DNA of 64,000 bases. It comes from Pseudofabraea citricarpa. Its lineage: Eukaryota > Ascomycota > Leotiomycetes > Helotiales > Dermateaceae. The DNA lies in NCBI GenBank assembly GCA_029641185.1, contig JAPWGK010000020.1, positions 1 to 64,000 of the forward strand, written 5' to 3'. Positions 14,169-27,549 of the stretch are shown in pieces; position 1 is the stretch's first letter, and every line of letters starts with the position of its first letter. The position numbers and the translations under genes are program-made. The notes below the pieces were generated by a model that saw only the letters and a program-made list of their open reading frames with translations, had not been told where the DNA came from and did not search any database.

Positions 14169-14786
14169 TGTTAGATATTATTATATATAATATCGTACTT
14201 TTATATAAACCTATATAGTTTAAGGTTTTTATAGCTTTAGGAACAAAAAATAACTAAATTGATTTTTCCTAACTTAGTTATATAACTTTCCTAAAAAGGA
14301 AAGATATTATCCTATGTAGTTTTATATAAGGATTCCAAATCGGGAACAAATTTCCTAATCGGGACTAGTTTAATAGAATAATCTGGGTTTTTAGTCGTAT
14401 ATACGATTTTTCGATTAAGTTTACTCGAATCATATAATATTAAACTTAATTTATATTTCTTATAGTTTCTAGTATATTCGATTATAAATCAACCAATTAT
14501 AAATCAATATTGATTTATAATAAATGCTTACAAATATATATTGATTTATAATTAATATTATTAATATAATACGTAATATCGAATATACTAGAATCAAATA
14601 ATTATATATATAATAAGGTAGTTATTCCTAAGCTACAAAGAACTAACATATATATAACTTATTTAATATATTCTATTATATTAATTATTCTTCGACTATT
14701 TACTAAGTTTATCACGTGATCGGTTCCGTTTAACGCTATATATATTACTAGTATTTATATATTAGTATATTATATATACTCTAATA
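14169..14786 (+). repeat. 5' LTR of the Copia element (618 bp)
   Basis: It begins TGTTAG and ends CTAATA. The right LTR begins TATTAG and ends CTAACA, so the original inverted termini were TGTTAG...CTAACA, and each LTR lost one end to a single RIP-type transition. The two LTRs align without length difference. I counted roughly two dozen differences, nearly all C/T or G/A. A CACGTG palindrome lies at 14,713-14,718. Confidence 0.93.
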
Positions 14787-14798
14787 GGTTATAAGCCC
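14787..14798 (+). other. Primer binding site (initiator tRNA-Met, anticodon-region type)
   Basis: GGTTATAAGCCC starts at the first base after the LTR. With one G-to-A RIP change it corresponds to GGTTATGAGCCC, the complement of an initiator tRNA-Met anticodon stem-loop (GGGCTCATAACC). Priming from an internal half-tRNA fragment rather than the tRNA 3' end is known for Copia-like elements. The position is certain; the tRNA identity is inferred. Confidence 0.7.
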
Positions 14799-15839
14799 GG
14801 TCTCGTAACCGAACACGTGATTTACTAACTAACTTCGGAGCCTTATATATTAGGCTACGTATATTCCCGAAGTAATATTTTGGTATATTCCTACCCCCCT
14901 TTATTATTACTAATATATTAAAACCCGTAACCTACGTCCCTATAGCTAGCCTATAGCGAGCGAATAAGCTATAATAACTGGGGATAATACTATTACGATT
15001 ACGTAATCCTATAGCGGGTGGTATTATTATCTCTATATACTAAGGTATCCGGCTAGTAATTACCCTAGTTTTATATAAAGTCGACTTATATTTACTAGGA
15101 AATTTTAGTCGTGTCTGTTTTAATATAATTAGTATATATTATATTAATTTTTTAGGTATATAAATTACTAAGAAGCTATCCTTAGAGAGGGGTGATTTAT
15201 ATATAATTCGAATAATCGAATTATTCGATATTCGAATTATAATATATATTATTATATATATATATATATATATATATAATAATATATATTATTCTAAAAA
15301 ATTCTAATATAAGAAAAATTAATTTTAGTAGGTTATATATATATTACTAGGTAATATAAAAGACCTTATTATTTAGTAATATTATATATATATCAAACTT
15401 ATTAATAAAAACACTAATACTAAATTTTTAGTATTACGAAGGTATAAAAAGACCTAAATAGTTATATTTAGGCGTATATACGTAGGATTTCCGAAAAAGG
15501 AAATTATATATAATATATTTTTCTATAAAGAATCTTATATTTATAAAAATTATCTACGTAACTCTCTTATATAGGGAGTTATTAATTTTTCAAGTTGGTT
15601 TTTAATAGAATTCTATAGGAAAGTCGAAACCACTTGTTATAAGAACTTATATTAATATAATATATAAATATCGATATTTCTAGGAAATAATAATATTTCC
15701 TAATTATCTATATATATATATAACTAGTATATAAAATCTAACTAGTTTATTATAATAATATAATATATATATATAAAAATAGCCTCTAATAATATTTCCT
15801 TTAAAGGAGATAAATTAATTAGTATAACTAATTATATCA

Positions 15840-16740
15840 AATAGAAAATTAATACTAATTTATTCCTTAAAATTAATAGTTTTATACCTTATATTAATAG
15901 TACTAAAACCGAACCTGACGAAGATTTATATTTTAATAAGTCAGGTGATTCCGACAAAGTTAACTATAAAAAACCTTTTAGTAAGGAATTAGCAGTCAAA
16001 TATTACAAAAAGGAATCTAAATATAATAGGAATAATTTAAAAGTACTAGGTACCTTATAATTAATTATTTTAATTAAAATAAATAAAAGATTTAAAGATT
16101 AAAAAGACGCTAGTAACTTATATATAGCTATTAATAATACCTTTAGTAAATCTACTATTAAATTAGTAGGAAGGTATTTTAATAAATTAATAGAGGCTAA
16201 TTATAATTCCTGTTTAAATATCGACGAATATACTAGTATTATTTAATTATCGAATATATATTTAAAGGAATTAGGTTACGAAGTTCCTAAGATATTTTTA
16301 GCGTAGATTTTATTTAAAGGATTACCTAGCTCTTTTAATTCGTTCGCCTCTAGGAAATTCGAGGAATTAGGAAGGAATATTAAACTAATTAATATTTCTA
16401 AATTAATATTCGAATTAATTTTAGAGGAATAACGAATAAATATTAATATAGAAGCTAATAAAGCTAGTAATAGTAAAAATATTCCTTATTATAAATCGTA
16501 TAATAAAAAAGGTTACCTTAAATCTAATTATTTTATTAAATATCCTAAATTACGTAATAAAAATAATAATACGAATAAAAAGGATAATAAAAAGAATTCG
16601 AATAAAAATAATTCGAATAATAATTCGAATAAATCTAATTCGAATAATAAAAAACAAAAGGATTCAAATAAGGAATCGAATACTAAGGATAATTCAACTA
16701 AATCAATTATATTAGGATATATAGATTCAGATTATATTAA
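15840..16740 (+). pseudogene. Degraded gag of the Copia element
   Basis: A single frame reads through a capsid-like alpha-helical region (about 15,900-16,440) with several RIP-made stops. An Asn/Lys-rich nucleocapsid follows. At 16,490-16,531 the CX2CX4HX4C zinc knuckle is recognisable from its spacing, but all three Cys and the His have become Tyr (TAT/TAC), exactly what TG-to-TA and CA-to-TA mutation gives. The product could not bind zinc. The start codon is not identifiable. Confidence 0.8.
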
Positions 16741-16779
16741 ATCTAAAGATAATAATCCTAGTATTAATTTAGTTAATTA

Positions 16780-18460
<1,681 letters not shown>

Positions 18461-18859
18461 AATATAATATAATAATTAATAATCATAATATAAATAATAA
18501 ATTAATAATATTATAAATAAAGAACTGAATATTTAGCTTATTATTAATTAATAACTACAATAATAATAATTATAATAATAATAATAGTAATAATAATATA
18601 TCGATTTTAAACCTAGCTCTTCTAGCTTATATATCTACAAATTTAGGGGACGTAAATAATACTAATTCAAATAATAGTAATAATTTTCAAATATTAGAAA
18701 ATTATATTAATAGTATTATTATCGATAATAATAAAATTATTATTCCTAAGGAATTAGTTAAAAGTCGAATTCTAGAACCTAATAATTATAAAGAAGCTAG
18801 TAATATAAATAATCCCTATAATAATTATTAGAATAAAGCTATAAAAAAGAATTAGAAAC

Positions 18860-20280
18860 CTTAAATTCGAATAATACGTAGAACTTAGTAAAACCACCTA
18901 ATAATTATATAAAACTACTTAAAACTAGGTAGGTTTATAAATTAAAAGAAAGTAATATATATTACGAATTTAAAGCTAGATTTATAGCTAAAGGTTTCGA
19001 ATAATTATATAGTATTAATTATATTAATACTTTTGCTAGTATTATTAAACAAATAGCGTGGAAAATTATATTTATATTAGCTTTATTAAATAATTGGGAT
19101 ATATATAAAATCGATATAATATCTGCTTTTATATAAGGAAATATAAATAATAATATATATCTATATTAACCTATAGGATTTAAAAATAAAGAAAATCCTA
19201 ATTATATACTTAAATTAAATAAGGCCTTATATAGTTTAAAATAATCGGCTCGTATATAGTATTATACGCTTAAAAATATATTAGTAACTAAATTAGGTTT
19301 TAAACCTTTACTAACTAAAGCGTATATATTTATAAATAATAATACTAATATTATTATAATCGTATACGTAGACGATTTAGCTATAGTCGGTAATATTAAT
19401 AATATTAATAAATTTATTACCGATATATCTAAATATCTAAAAGTTAAAAACCTAGGCCCTATTAAAGAATATTTAGGAATATAAATCGATTATATTAAAA
19501 ATCAATTACTTAAATTATATTAAGAGAAATATATATATAAGGTCCTTAAAAAATTTAATATAATTAATTATAAACTAATTAGTACGCCTATAGATTATAA
19601 AATTAAATTAGAACCGAATAAATATACTAGTTCGGTTACTAATATTAAATAGGCTTAAATAGCTATTAGTTCCTTATTATATATAATATTAGGATTACGA
19701 CCTGATATTATATATAGCGTAATTAAATTATCTCGATTTATTTCAAATCCTAGTAATATTCATATAACTGCTATTAAACGAATATTCAGATATTTAAAAG
19801 AAACTATAAATAAAGGAACGAATTATTTATATAATCCTTATATAAATAGATTTTGTAATTCTAATTACGCAGGTGATTTAAAATAATATAAATCAACTAG
19901 CGGATATATATTCTTCCTAGGAAATAGTCTTATATCGTGGAAATTAAAATTACAATTAATAATAGCTTAAAGTACTATAGAGGCTAAATATATAGCTATA
20001 TATATAGTAGCAAAAGAATTAGTATATATTAAATCAATTATAAAGGAATTAGGATTTTATAATTAAGAAAAATTCCCTTTATATACTAATAATAACAAAG
20101 CTTTATTATTAGCTAAAAATCCTAAATTCTACGAAAGAACTAAGTATATAGTAGTAAAATATTATTATATTTGTGATTTAGTTAATAAAGGAATAATCGA
20201 CTTAATATATATAAATACGAATAATCAAAAAGCAGATAGTTTAATAAAGCTACTTGAAAAATATAAATTTGATTAATTTA
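18860..20280 (+). pseudogene. Degraded reverse transcriptase-RNase H of the Copia element
   Basis: RT begins near 18,880 and carries the catalytic YVDD at 19,365-19,376 intact. The fingers/palm motif near 19,100-19,135 and an LGI-type motif near 19,475 are recognisable. RNase H follows, with a TIEAKY core near 19,974. The frame differs from protease-integrase, so an indel lies between 18,430 and 18,880. Stops are mainly TAA or TAG at former Gln or Trp codons. Confidence 0.85.
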
Positions 20281-20298
20281 TAAATCAAATTAATATTA

Positions 20299-20337
<39 letters not shown>

Positions 20338-20385
20338 TTACTATTATTATTATTATAAATCAAAATAATTAAAAAAGTCCGTATT

Positions 20386-20394
20386 AAGGGGATA
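20386..20394 (+). other. Polypurine tract of the Copia element
   Basis: AAGGGGATA directly precedes the right LTR, the place where plus-strand priming occurs in LTR retrotransposons. It is one of very few G runs in the block. Confidence 0.75.
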
Positions 20395-21012
20395 TATTAG
20401 ATATTATTATATATAATATCGTACTTTTATATAAACCTATATAGTTTGAGGTTTTTATAGCTTTAGGAACAAAAAATAACTAAATTGATTTTTCCTAACT
20501 TAGTTATATAACTTTCCTAAAAAGGAAAGGTCTTATCCTATATAGTTTTTTATAAGGATTCTAAATCGGGAATAAATTTCCTAATCGGGACTAGTTTGAT
20601 AGAATAATCTGGGTTTTTAGTCGTATATACGATTTTTCGATTAAGTTTACTCGAATTATATAATATTAAACTTAATTTATATTTCTTATAGTTTCTAGTA
20701 TATTCGATTATAAATCAACTAATTATAAATCAATATTAATTTATAATAAATGCTTACAAATATATATTAATTTATAATTAATATTATTAATATAACACGT
20801 GATATCGAATATATTAGAATCAAATAATTATATATATAATAAGGTGGTTATTCCTAAGCTACAAAGAACTAATATATATATAACTTATTTAATATATTCT
20901 ATTATATTAATTACTCTTCGACTATTTACTAAGTTTATCACGTGATTAGTTCCGTTCGACGCTATATATATTACTAGTATTTATATATTAGTATATTATA
21001 TATACTCTAACA
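20395..21012 (+). repeat. 3' LTR of the Copia element (618 bp)
   Basis: Same length as the left LTR and nearly identical. Its 5' terminus has mutated to TATTAG while its 3' terminus CTAACA is intact. It retains some CA/TG sites that the left LTR lost and the reverse, so both copies were hit independently. Confidence 0.93.
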
Positions 21013-21231
21013 AATAAAAAGACTATTATCTAAAGTTAATTAATAATAAAATATAAAAGGATTATTTAGAAATAAACTTATAATACTTATAATAATTATT
21101 AGATTAACTTATTAGATATCTTTTATATATTTTACTATTAATCTTAAGTTTATATATAAAATAAGATAAAAAATAAAACTTATAATAATTACTAGGAATA
21201 TATATAATATATTATTAGTTTATTAGAGAAT

Positions 21232-23620
21232 AATTTACTTTTTATTAAGACTAAACTAAAAGACTAAAAATATATTAAAGATAACTTTGAAGTTTAATTA
21301 ATATATATATTAATTAGATTATATCTTTTAGTTATAATAAGAATAATAACTTTATATAAAATATTTTAGAAGTATTATTACTAGAAAATATAATTAAATT
21401 TAGCTAAATAACAAATAATAATAGTATAATAAATAATAAGTAGTTAAGAGTACTAAAAATAAATTTAAGTTACTCTTTTATTATATATATTAAACGTATA
21501 ATCTTATACTTCTAGGATAAAGTTTTTAAAGTTATTATAATTAATTATATTAAGAAGATTAAAATCCTTTTTATAGTTAAATATTATATTTTTTATAAAA
21601 CTAAGTTAATAACCTAAAATACGCTAAAGGTAAAAGTATATAATATAAAAGTAATATATATAAAATTAGAAAAAAAGAAAAAAAAGAAAAAAGATAAATA
21701 ATTAATTATAAGTAAAAAGAAAAAAGAAAAAAAATTTAGTTATTAATAGGAAAAAAAAAAGAAAATTAAGTAGAAAAATTCCTAGGTATTTATAATTATA
21801 AAAAAACTAAGTAATTACTTAAGTAATAATTTACTTAGTATAAAATAATTTACTTAACTTTTAAGAGAATTTATAACTATTAAATATTAATTTATATAAT
21901 TATTCGTTTTATTTATTAAAAGATAAAATTAATAATTTACTTAAGTTAAAATTACTCTCTAAAACTCTAGTATATAACTTACTAATATTATATAATATAT
22001 TTCTTATACTTATTTAGTAAATTTTTTTTTTATATTAAATATTTTCTTATTTATATTTCTTATATTTATAAGTTTAATATTTATAAGTATTTATTTTTAG
22101 TTTATTAATTACTTATATTTTCTTAGTAATAATTATTTATAATATTATACTTATATAATATTATTTTATATAAGATATAATTTAATTTAATACTTTTTAA
22201 AAAGAAAAAAGTTATTAATATTAAAAGAATTATATACTTTTTATTTATATCTCTTAAGTTATAAGTATTTAGTTAAGTATTAGTATTTTATATAAATAAT
22301 ATATTATATATATATTAATATATTTATAGATAAATTAACGAATTAATTAACTAAGTATTAATATATATATATAATTATAAGATAATTATACTAATAAATT
22401 TACTTATAAATAATTTATTTTTTCTAAAAATTAAACTAAAAGATTAAAGATATATTAAGAATAAGTCTAATTAATATATATATTAAGTAGATTATATCTT
22501 TTAGCTATAATAAGAATAATAACCTTATATAATTATTCTTAGAAATAATATTACTAAAAGATATAATTAAATTTAGCTAAATAATAAATAATAATAATAT
22601 AATAAATAATAAATAACTAGGAGTACTAGAGATAAACTCGAGTTATTCTTTTATTATATATATTAAATATATAATCTTATATTAGTAGAATAAAGTTATT
22701 AAAATTATTATAATTAATTATATTAAGAAAATTAAAATCTTTTTTATAATTAAATATTATATTCTTTATAAGATATTAATAACCTAAAATATACCTAAGA
22801 TAAAAGTATATAATATAAGAGTAATATATATAAAATTAAAGAAAAAGAAGAAAAAGAAAATAAATAAATAATTAGTTATAAGTATAAAAAAAGAAAAAGA
22901 AAATATAATTATTAATAAAAAAAAAGAAGAAAGTTAAATAAGAAATTCCTAGGTATTTATAATTATAAAAAAGCTAGGTAATTACTTAAGTAATAATTTA
23001 CTTAATATAAAATAATTTATTTAACTTTTAAGATAATTTATAATTATTAAATATTAATTTATATAATTATTTACTTTATTTATTAAAAAGATAAAATTAA
23101 TAGTTTACTTAAGTTAAAATTATAATAAAAGAAATCTCTAGAATCCTAGTATATAACTTACTAATATTATATAATATTTTTCTTATATTTATTTAATAGA
23201 TTATTTTCTTATATTAAGTATTTTTTTATTTATATTTCTTATATTTATAAGTTTAGCGTTTATAAGTATTTATTTATCTTTAGTTTCTTAGTTACTTATA
23301 TTTTCTTAGTAATAATTATCTATAATATTATACTTATATAATATTATTTTATATAAGATATAATTTAATTTAATATTTTTTAAGAAAAAAAAATATTATT
23401 AGTATTAAAAGGATTATATACTTTTTATTTATATCTCTTAAGTTATAAGTATTTAATTAAGTCTTAGTATTTTATACGAATAATATATTATATATAAGTT
23501 AATATATTTATAGATAAATTAATTAATTAATTAACTAAATATTAATATATATTTATAATTATATATATATTATTTATATATATATATAATTATAAGATAA
23601 TTATACTAATAATTTTATTT
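21232..23620 (+). repeat. Two tandem direct repeats of about 1.2 kb
   Basis: Unit 1 runs about 21,232-22,405 and unit 2 about 22,407-23,620. Anchors include the A/G-rich runs near 21,665-21,770 and 22,835-22,930 and the AT-rich tail near 22,310-22,400 and 23,500-23,615. Differences are mostly transitions plus small indels. There is no coding remnant I can name. A 280-bp piece recurs inverted at 13,880-14,160. Confidence 0.75.
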
Positions 23621-24640
23621 ATAAATAATAAGAATCTTTTATTATAAATTAGATATATAATTATATTTTTTAATTTTATAAGAAAAATAAATATATTTTA
23701 TTAATTATTAATAAAATATAAGAGAATAATATAAAATATATTAGCTACTAAGTTATATAAAATAACTTATAAGTTTAATATTATTAGAATAATTAAGTTA
23801 ATTATTAAGAATATACTTTTTATTATAATATTATTATTTATTTATATAATTTTAAAGTTATTATTTAATTCTTTTATTTAACTAAGAATTATATAAGAAA
23901 AATACCTTATAATTAATATAATATATTTTTACTAAGTATATAAATATAAAAAAATTATAAAAATTAAATAAATTAAAAGAAATATTAATCTAATAAATAT
24001 TATAATAAAAGATAAAAGTTATAATATATTTATATAACTAATATTAACTAATTAAATTAATTTATATTTAGTAAAAAAAAATAAAAAAATATAAAAATAA
24101 AAGAATAAAAAAATTAAAAATATATTATAAAATATTAAATAAAATAAAAATAAATTATTTTCTAATTAATTTAATATTATAATATATATTATATATTATT
24201 ATATATAAATTAGAATATAATTATTTTAATTTAATAATATTTTTATTAACTTAATTAAATAAATTAACTTCTTAATTTTATTATTTATATAATTAATATA
24301 TTAGTAGTTATTTTCTTATAATTCTTTTAATTAAATAATTCTTTTATAATTATTATTATAAGTTATTATAATAAATAAAATTATATTAATTATATAATAA
24401 CTAAGAATATTAATATTAAATAAGTTTTATAATTAATTAATTTAATTATACTTTTATTATATAATATATTTTATAGCTTTATCTAATAAACTCTTATTCT
24501 AAAAATCTTATATTAACTAATATAATATTATATAATTATAAAATAAACTTAATCTTAGTTTTATAAACTTTATAAAATAAAGTTATAAGTTTATAAAAGA
24601 TACCACGTATAAGTATTAAGTCTTCGTCCTCTAGTAATAA
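23621..24640. other. AT-rich edge of the RIP block, no gene seen
   Basis: Extremely AT-rich with no recognisable repeat partner. The transition to normal sequence falls at about 24,640-24,690, some 130-180 bp beyond the stop codon of the first gene. Confidence 0.5.
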
Positions 24641-24817
24641 GCCTCGTATATGTGACTACGCGCGTTATAAACTAGTTTATTATGTTAATTTCATTTGAAA
24701 TAAGTTTATCTACCTAGGCAACAAAGAACTCCACATACCCCCAGACTTTCAATTATACATTTCCACCAACTCCATAGGTTATCATACCAAGGCCCAAGAC
24801 AATTTCATTTCTAATAC

Positions 24818-27275
24818 TCAAAATAGGTCATCATCTACACTGATATCCCATTTCCTTGCTGGGAGCTTGCGGACTTTCTTAATAGGTGACGTTGGTGTGC
24901 CACCCTGTTCACTGAGTCTCATGTTCTCTAACTGTAAAGAGACATCGCTCATTGGTCGAGGCGTAGAATCCCTTAAAGGCGTTTTAGTTTTCTTGCTCGG
25001 GCTTCTCAGTTGCAATTCCCTCCTCAGGACTTCCATCTCCCGTTTTAGGCGGCGATTTTCGTCTTCCAGGCCCTCCACTAGAAGTTGGTTCTCCTTATCT
25101 TCATCACCTCCATCATCGATGTTATTCCCCCCCACATCCTCATTGAGACCTCTAGCCAAGATTTCGAGTTTCTTGTCAAGATGCTCTTCGTTTCGTTCCT
25201 GCTCAGCAGCCCAGGATGCTTTCCATTTATTGGCTTGTTCTTGCATGGCCTTTTCCATTTCTTGATAACACTCCTCTCGAACAGCAGATTCAAAGTCCAT
25301 AAACTTATCATCGATACTGTCTTCCATACTCATCAGGTGAGCCTCAGTTTCTAGTCTTCGCTGTTGTTCGATGGCAAGCTCATTCCGCAAACCGTCGATT
25401 TCTTCGCTCATACGCGCAATCTCCAATGCTGCAATCTCCATTGTCTCTCGCTCGGTATCAATTGGAGTGCTGCGCTCACCAAAGTAGCCCTTATTCGTCC
25501 CATTATGACAGTTCGCGAGAATTGTAGATGTTACGCTTGGAATTCGAGGGACAGTAATCTCGCGAGCCAGGGCACTATATCGAAGAATCTGACTTGTCGC
25601 ATTGAAATCCCCTACCGGATCTGCAGTCACTATCATGACAGCCTTCTGTGGATTCCGTGGGTGTTGTGACAACGATCCCGATGAAGAATTTGACGAGGGA
25701 AACGAGTTCGAGAACAAAAGTTCCGTGAGCTTGCATTGACGGAATGGCACGAGATTTGGCTTTCAAGTGGTTAATAAAGTGGATTTGTGAAGAGGTTGAG
25801 CTTACCTTTGTACTGTTGCCAATATCGCTTTGCATCTGCAGGCATTGGCCCAAATACATCAAGCTTTCGTTAATCTTACCAGCTTCAGCTAAAGTTGCGC
25901 CTTGTGTTTTCGCATCTCTTGCTCTCTCGCTGCCAGCTAGGTCAACAATAGTTAAAGTACTTCCACTCCAAGGTGTAGCATTTCTAGATCGACGTCTTTT
26001 CTTAACCTCGACGCAAAAGAAGCCGTGGCTTCTTGATGAGACACTGTTGCTTCCTGTACCAGCAACTCTGCGCTCTTGCAGCCCTGCCTCCAGTACCATT
26101 AGCGCTTCTTTCATATTCCCACATATGACTTTCCGGACACCGGCAACAACTTTACGGTCTGGTGACTGTTCAGTCGGCTTGAAGAGTAGAGGTCGGCGAC
26201 GAACATCTTTGGTGGAAGACGTCTTAGACCCCGGAGTTAGCAGATCAAATATACGATCATTGTATACTTCGTACATAGAGATCAGAACAGCATACTCTGC
26301 CTGAGGATCAACATGTACCGAGAGAGAGCTAATATCTGGTGATGTTGGGATTGCCGAAGGGCGATATGGTTGATTTCTTCGCGGTGTGGGTACTGAATAT
26401 GAATCGCCCTTGAATGAAGATTTAGCGGTAAACTTACGTAGCTGTGAAGTTGTCAAAGACATATAGGAAGGGAGCGTAGAACTTTTTGACACTGCTGATT
26501 CTGTAACTTCATCTTCTTCCAGGATGCTTTCCTCTACAATCCTAATACTTTTGGGACTGTCCGGATAGCTTCCTGGTAAAGATGCGCAGATCTTACTCAT
26601 AGAAGGTTTCTTGAAATGGGGCGGTCGTACTACCATTGGGGTTGGTGCTCTTGAGCTTGCGCGAGATTGTGCTGAGTTATCTCCATATATCGCATCGAAG
26701 AAACCTTGAGCAGACATGACTTGGGCTTCGGAAGCATCTGAGGATGCAATTGTCAAGTGTAGAGACGGGGTCGTGTTTGCATCAAGCATATTGGAGGATA
26801 TCGAACGAAAAAGAACATCAAGAGCTAATTGTGTAAGACCGCGTTGACTGCGAGATCCAAGAATTGTATGGCTCTGTGGAGGACTTTAGTACGTATGCGC
26901 CCCAACTCCCGTGTGAAATAAAATTACCTTTCCAGAGCCTGTGACACCCAGAGTTGCAAGCAACCCATCTCTTCCATCGCCTCCATGTGGCCCCAGGACC
27001 CCCTCGACCATCGGTAGCACACCAGTCCCTTGGAAGATATCTAGTTGCGTCGCATTCTCTTCGAAGACTTGTGTGAAGGCGAATTTCTCTACTGCTCGCC
27101 TGCGGTTATCATTTGGCGGATTAAGTATAATCGAAGTAATCTGGGACCCTTCATCCTCGACTGTTAAGAAACGCTCGGGTGTGGTCAAAGACGGATAAAG
27201 GTGTTGTACATTTGGAGGCGGTCGCAGTCGCAAGTATACTTGGAATAGCGCTGCTTGCGGTCTGGAATCCATCAT
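24818..27275 (-). CDS. Kinesin-6-like motor protein
   Basis: Plus-end-directed microtubule motor; kinesin-6 members (S. pombe Klp9, animal MKLP) act on the anaphase spindle midzone. Three exons (27275-26928, 26873-25806, 25759-24818) joined across introns of 54 and 46 bp give 785 residues. The motor starts at the N-terminus (FQVYLRLRPPP). The P-loop GVTGSGK (about 110-116) is split from SHT by the first intron. Switch I SSRSH is near 395, switch II DLAGSE near 424, and VPFRQCKLTELL follows the second intron. A large Ser-rich insert separates the P-loop region from YEVYNDRIFDLL; such inserts, and V in place of Q in the P-loop, are kinesin-6 traits. A coiled coil (about 565-720) and a basic tail follow. 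The start ATG is preceded by stops. It is the nearest gene to the RIP block and shows no RIP damage. Confidence 0.88.
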
Positions 27276-27549
27276 AGCACACCCGTGGTGATTTTTGCGG
27301 TGGAACTGGTTTAGAAGACGTAGTCACTTAGGATGAACTCGTAGCAGCTCTGGATATGTGGATGGTGGGCTGTGGTTGTATTTATGGTTGATAATTGGTA
27401 GGCAATCAGCGAGTTTGCGACAGGTTGTTTACTTCGTCGCCTAGCAACGAGTGGTATCGTATCACGTGTACTGACAATCGCACGAAGGTTTTCGCGACAG
27501 CAAGTCGTGACAAGACTCCAGAAACGCATAATGCTGCTGTGTGTTAGGA
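27276..27549. promoter_or_regulatory. Divergent promoter, kinesin / BCS1-like
   Basis: A 274-bp spacer between two start codons on opposite strands. It contains one CACGTG palindrome (27,463-27,468), a core site for bHLH factors in fungi. No TATA box is obvious. Regulatory use of the palindrome is inferred only. Confidence 0.4.
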
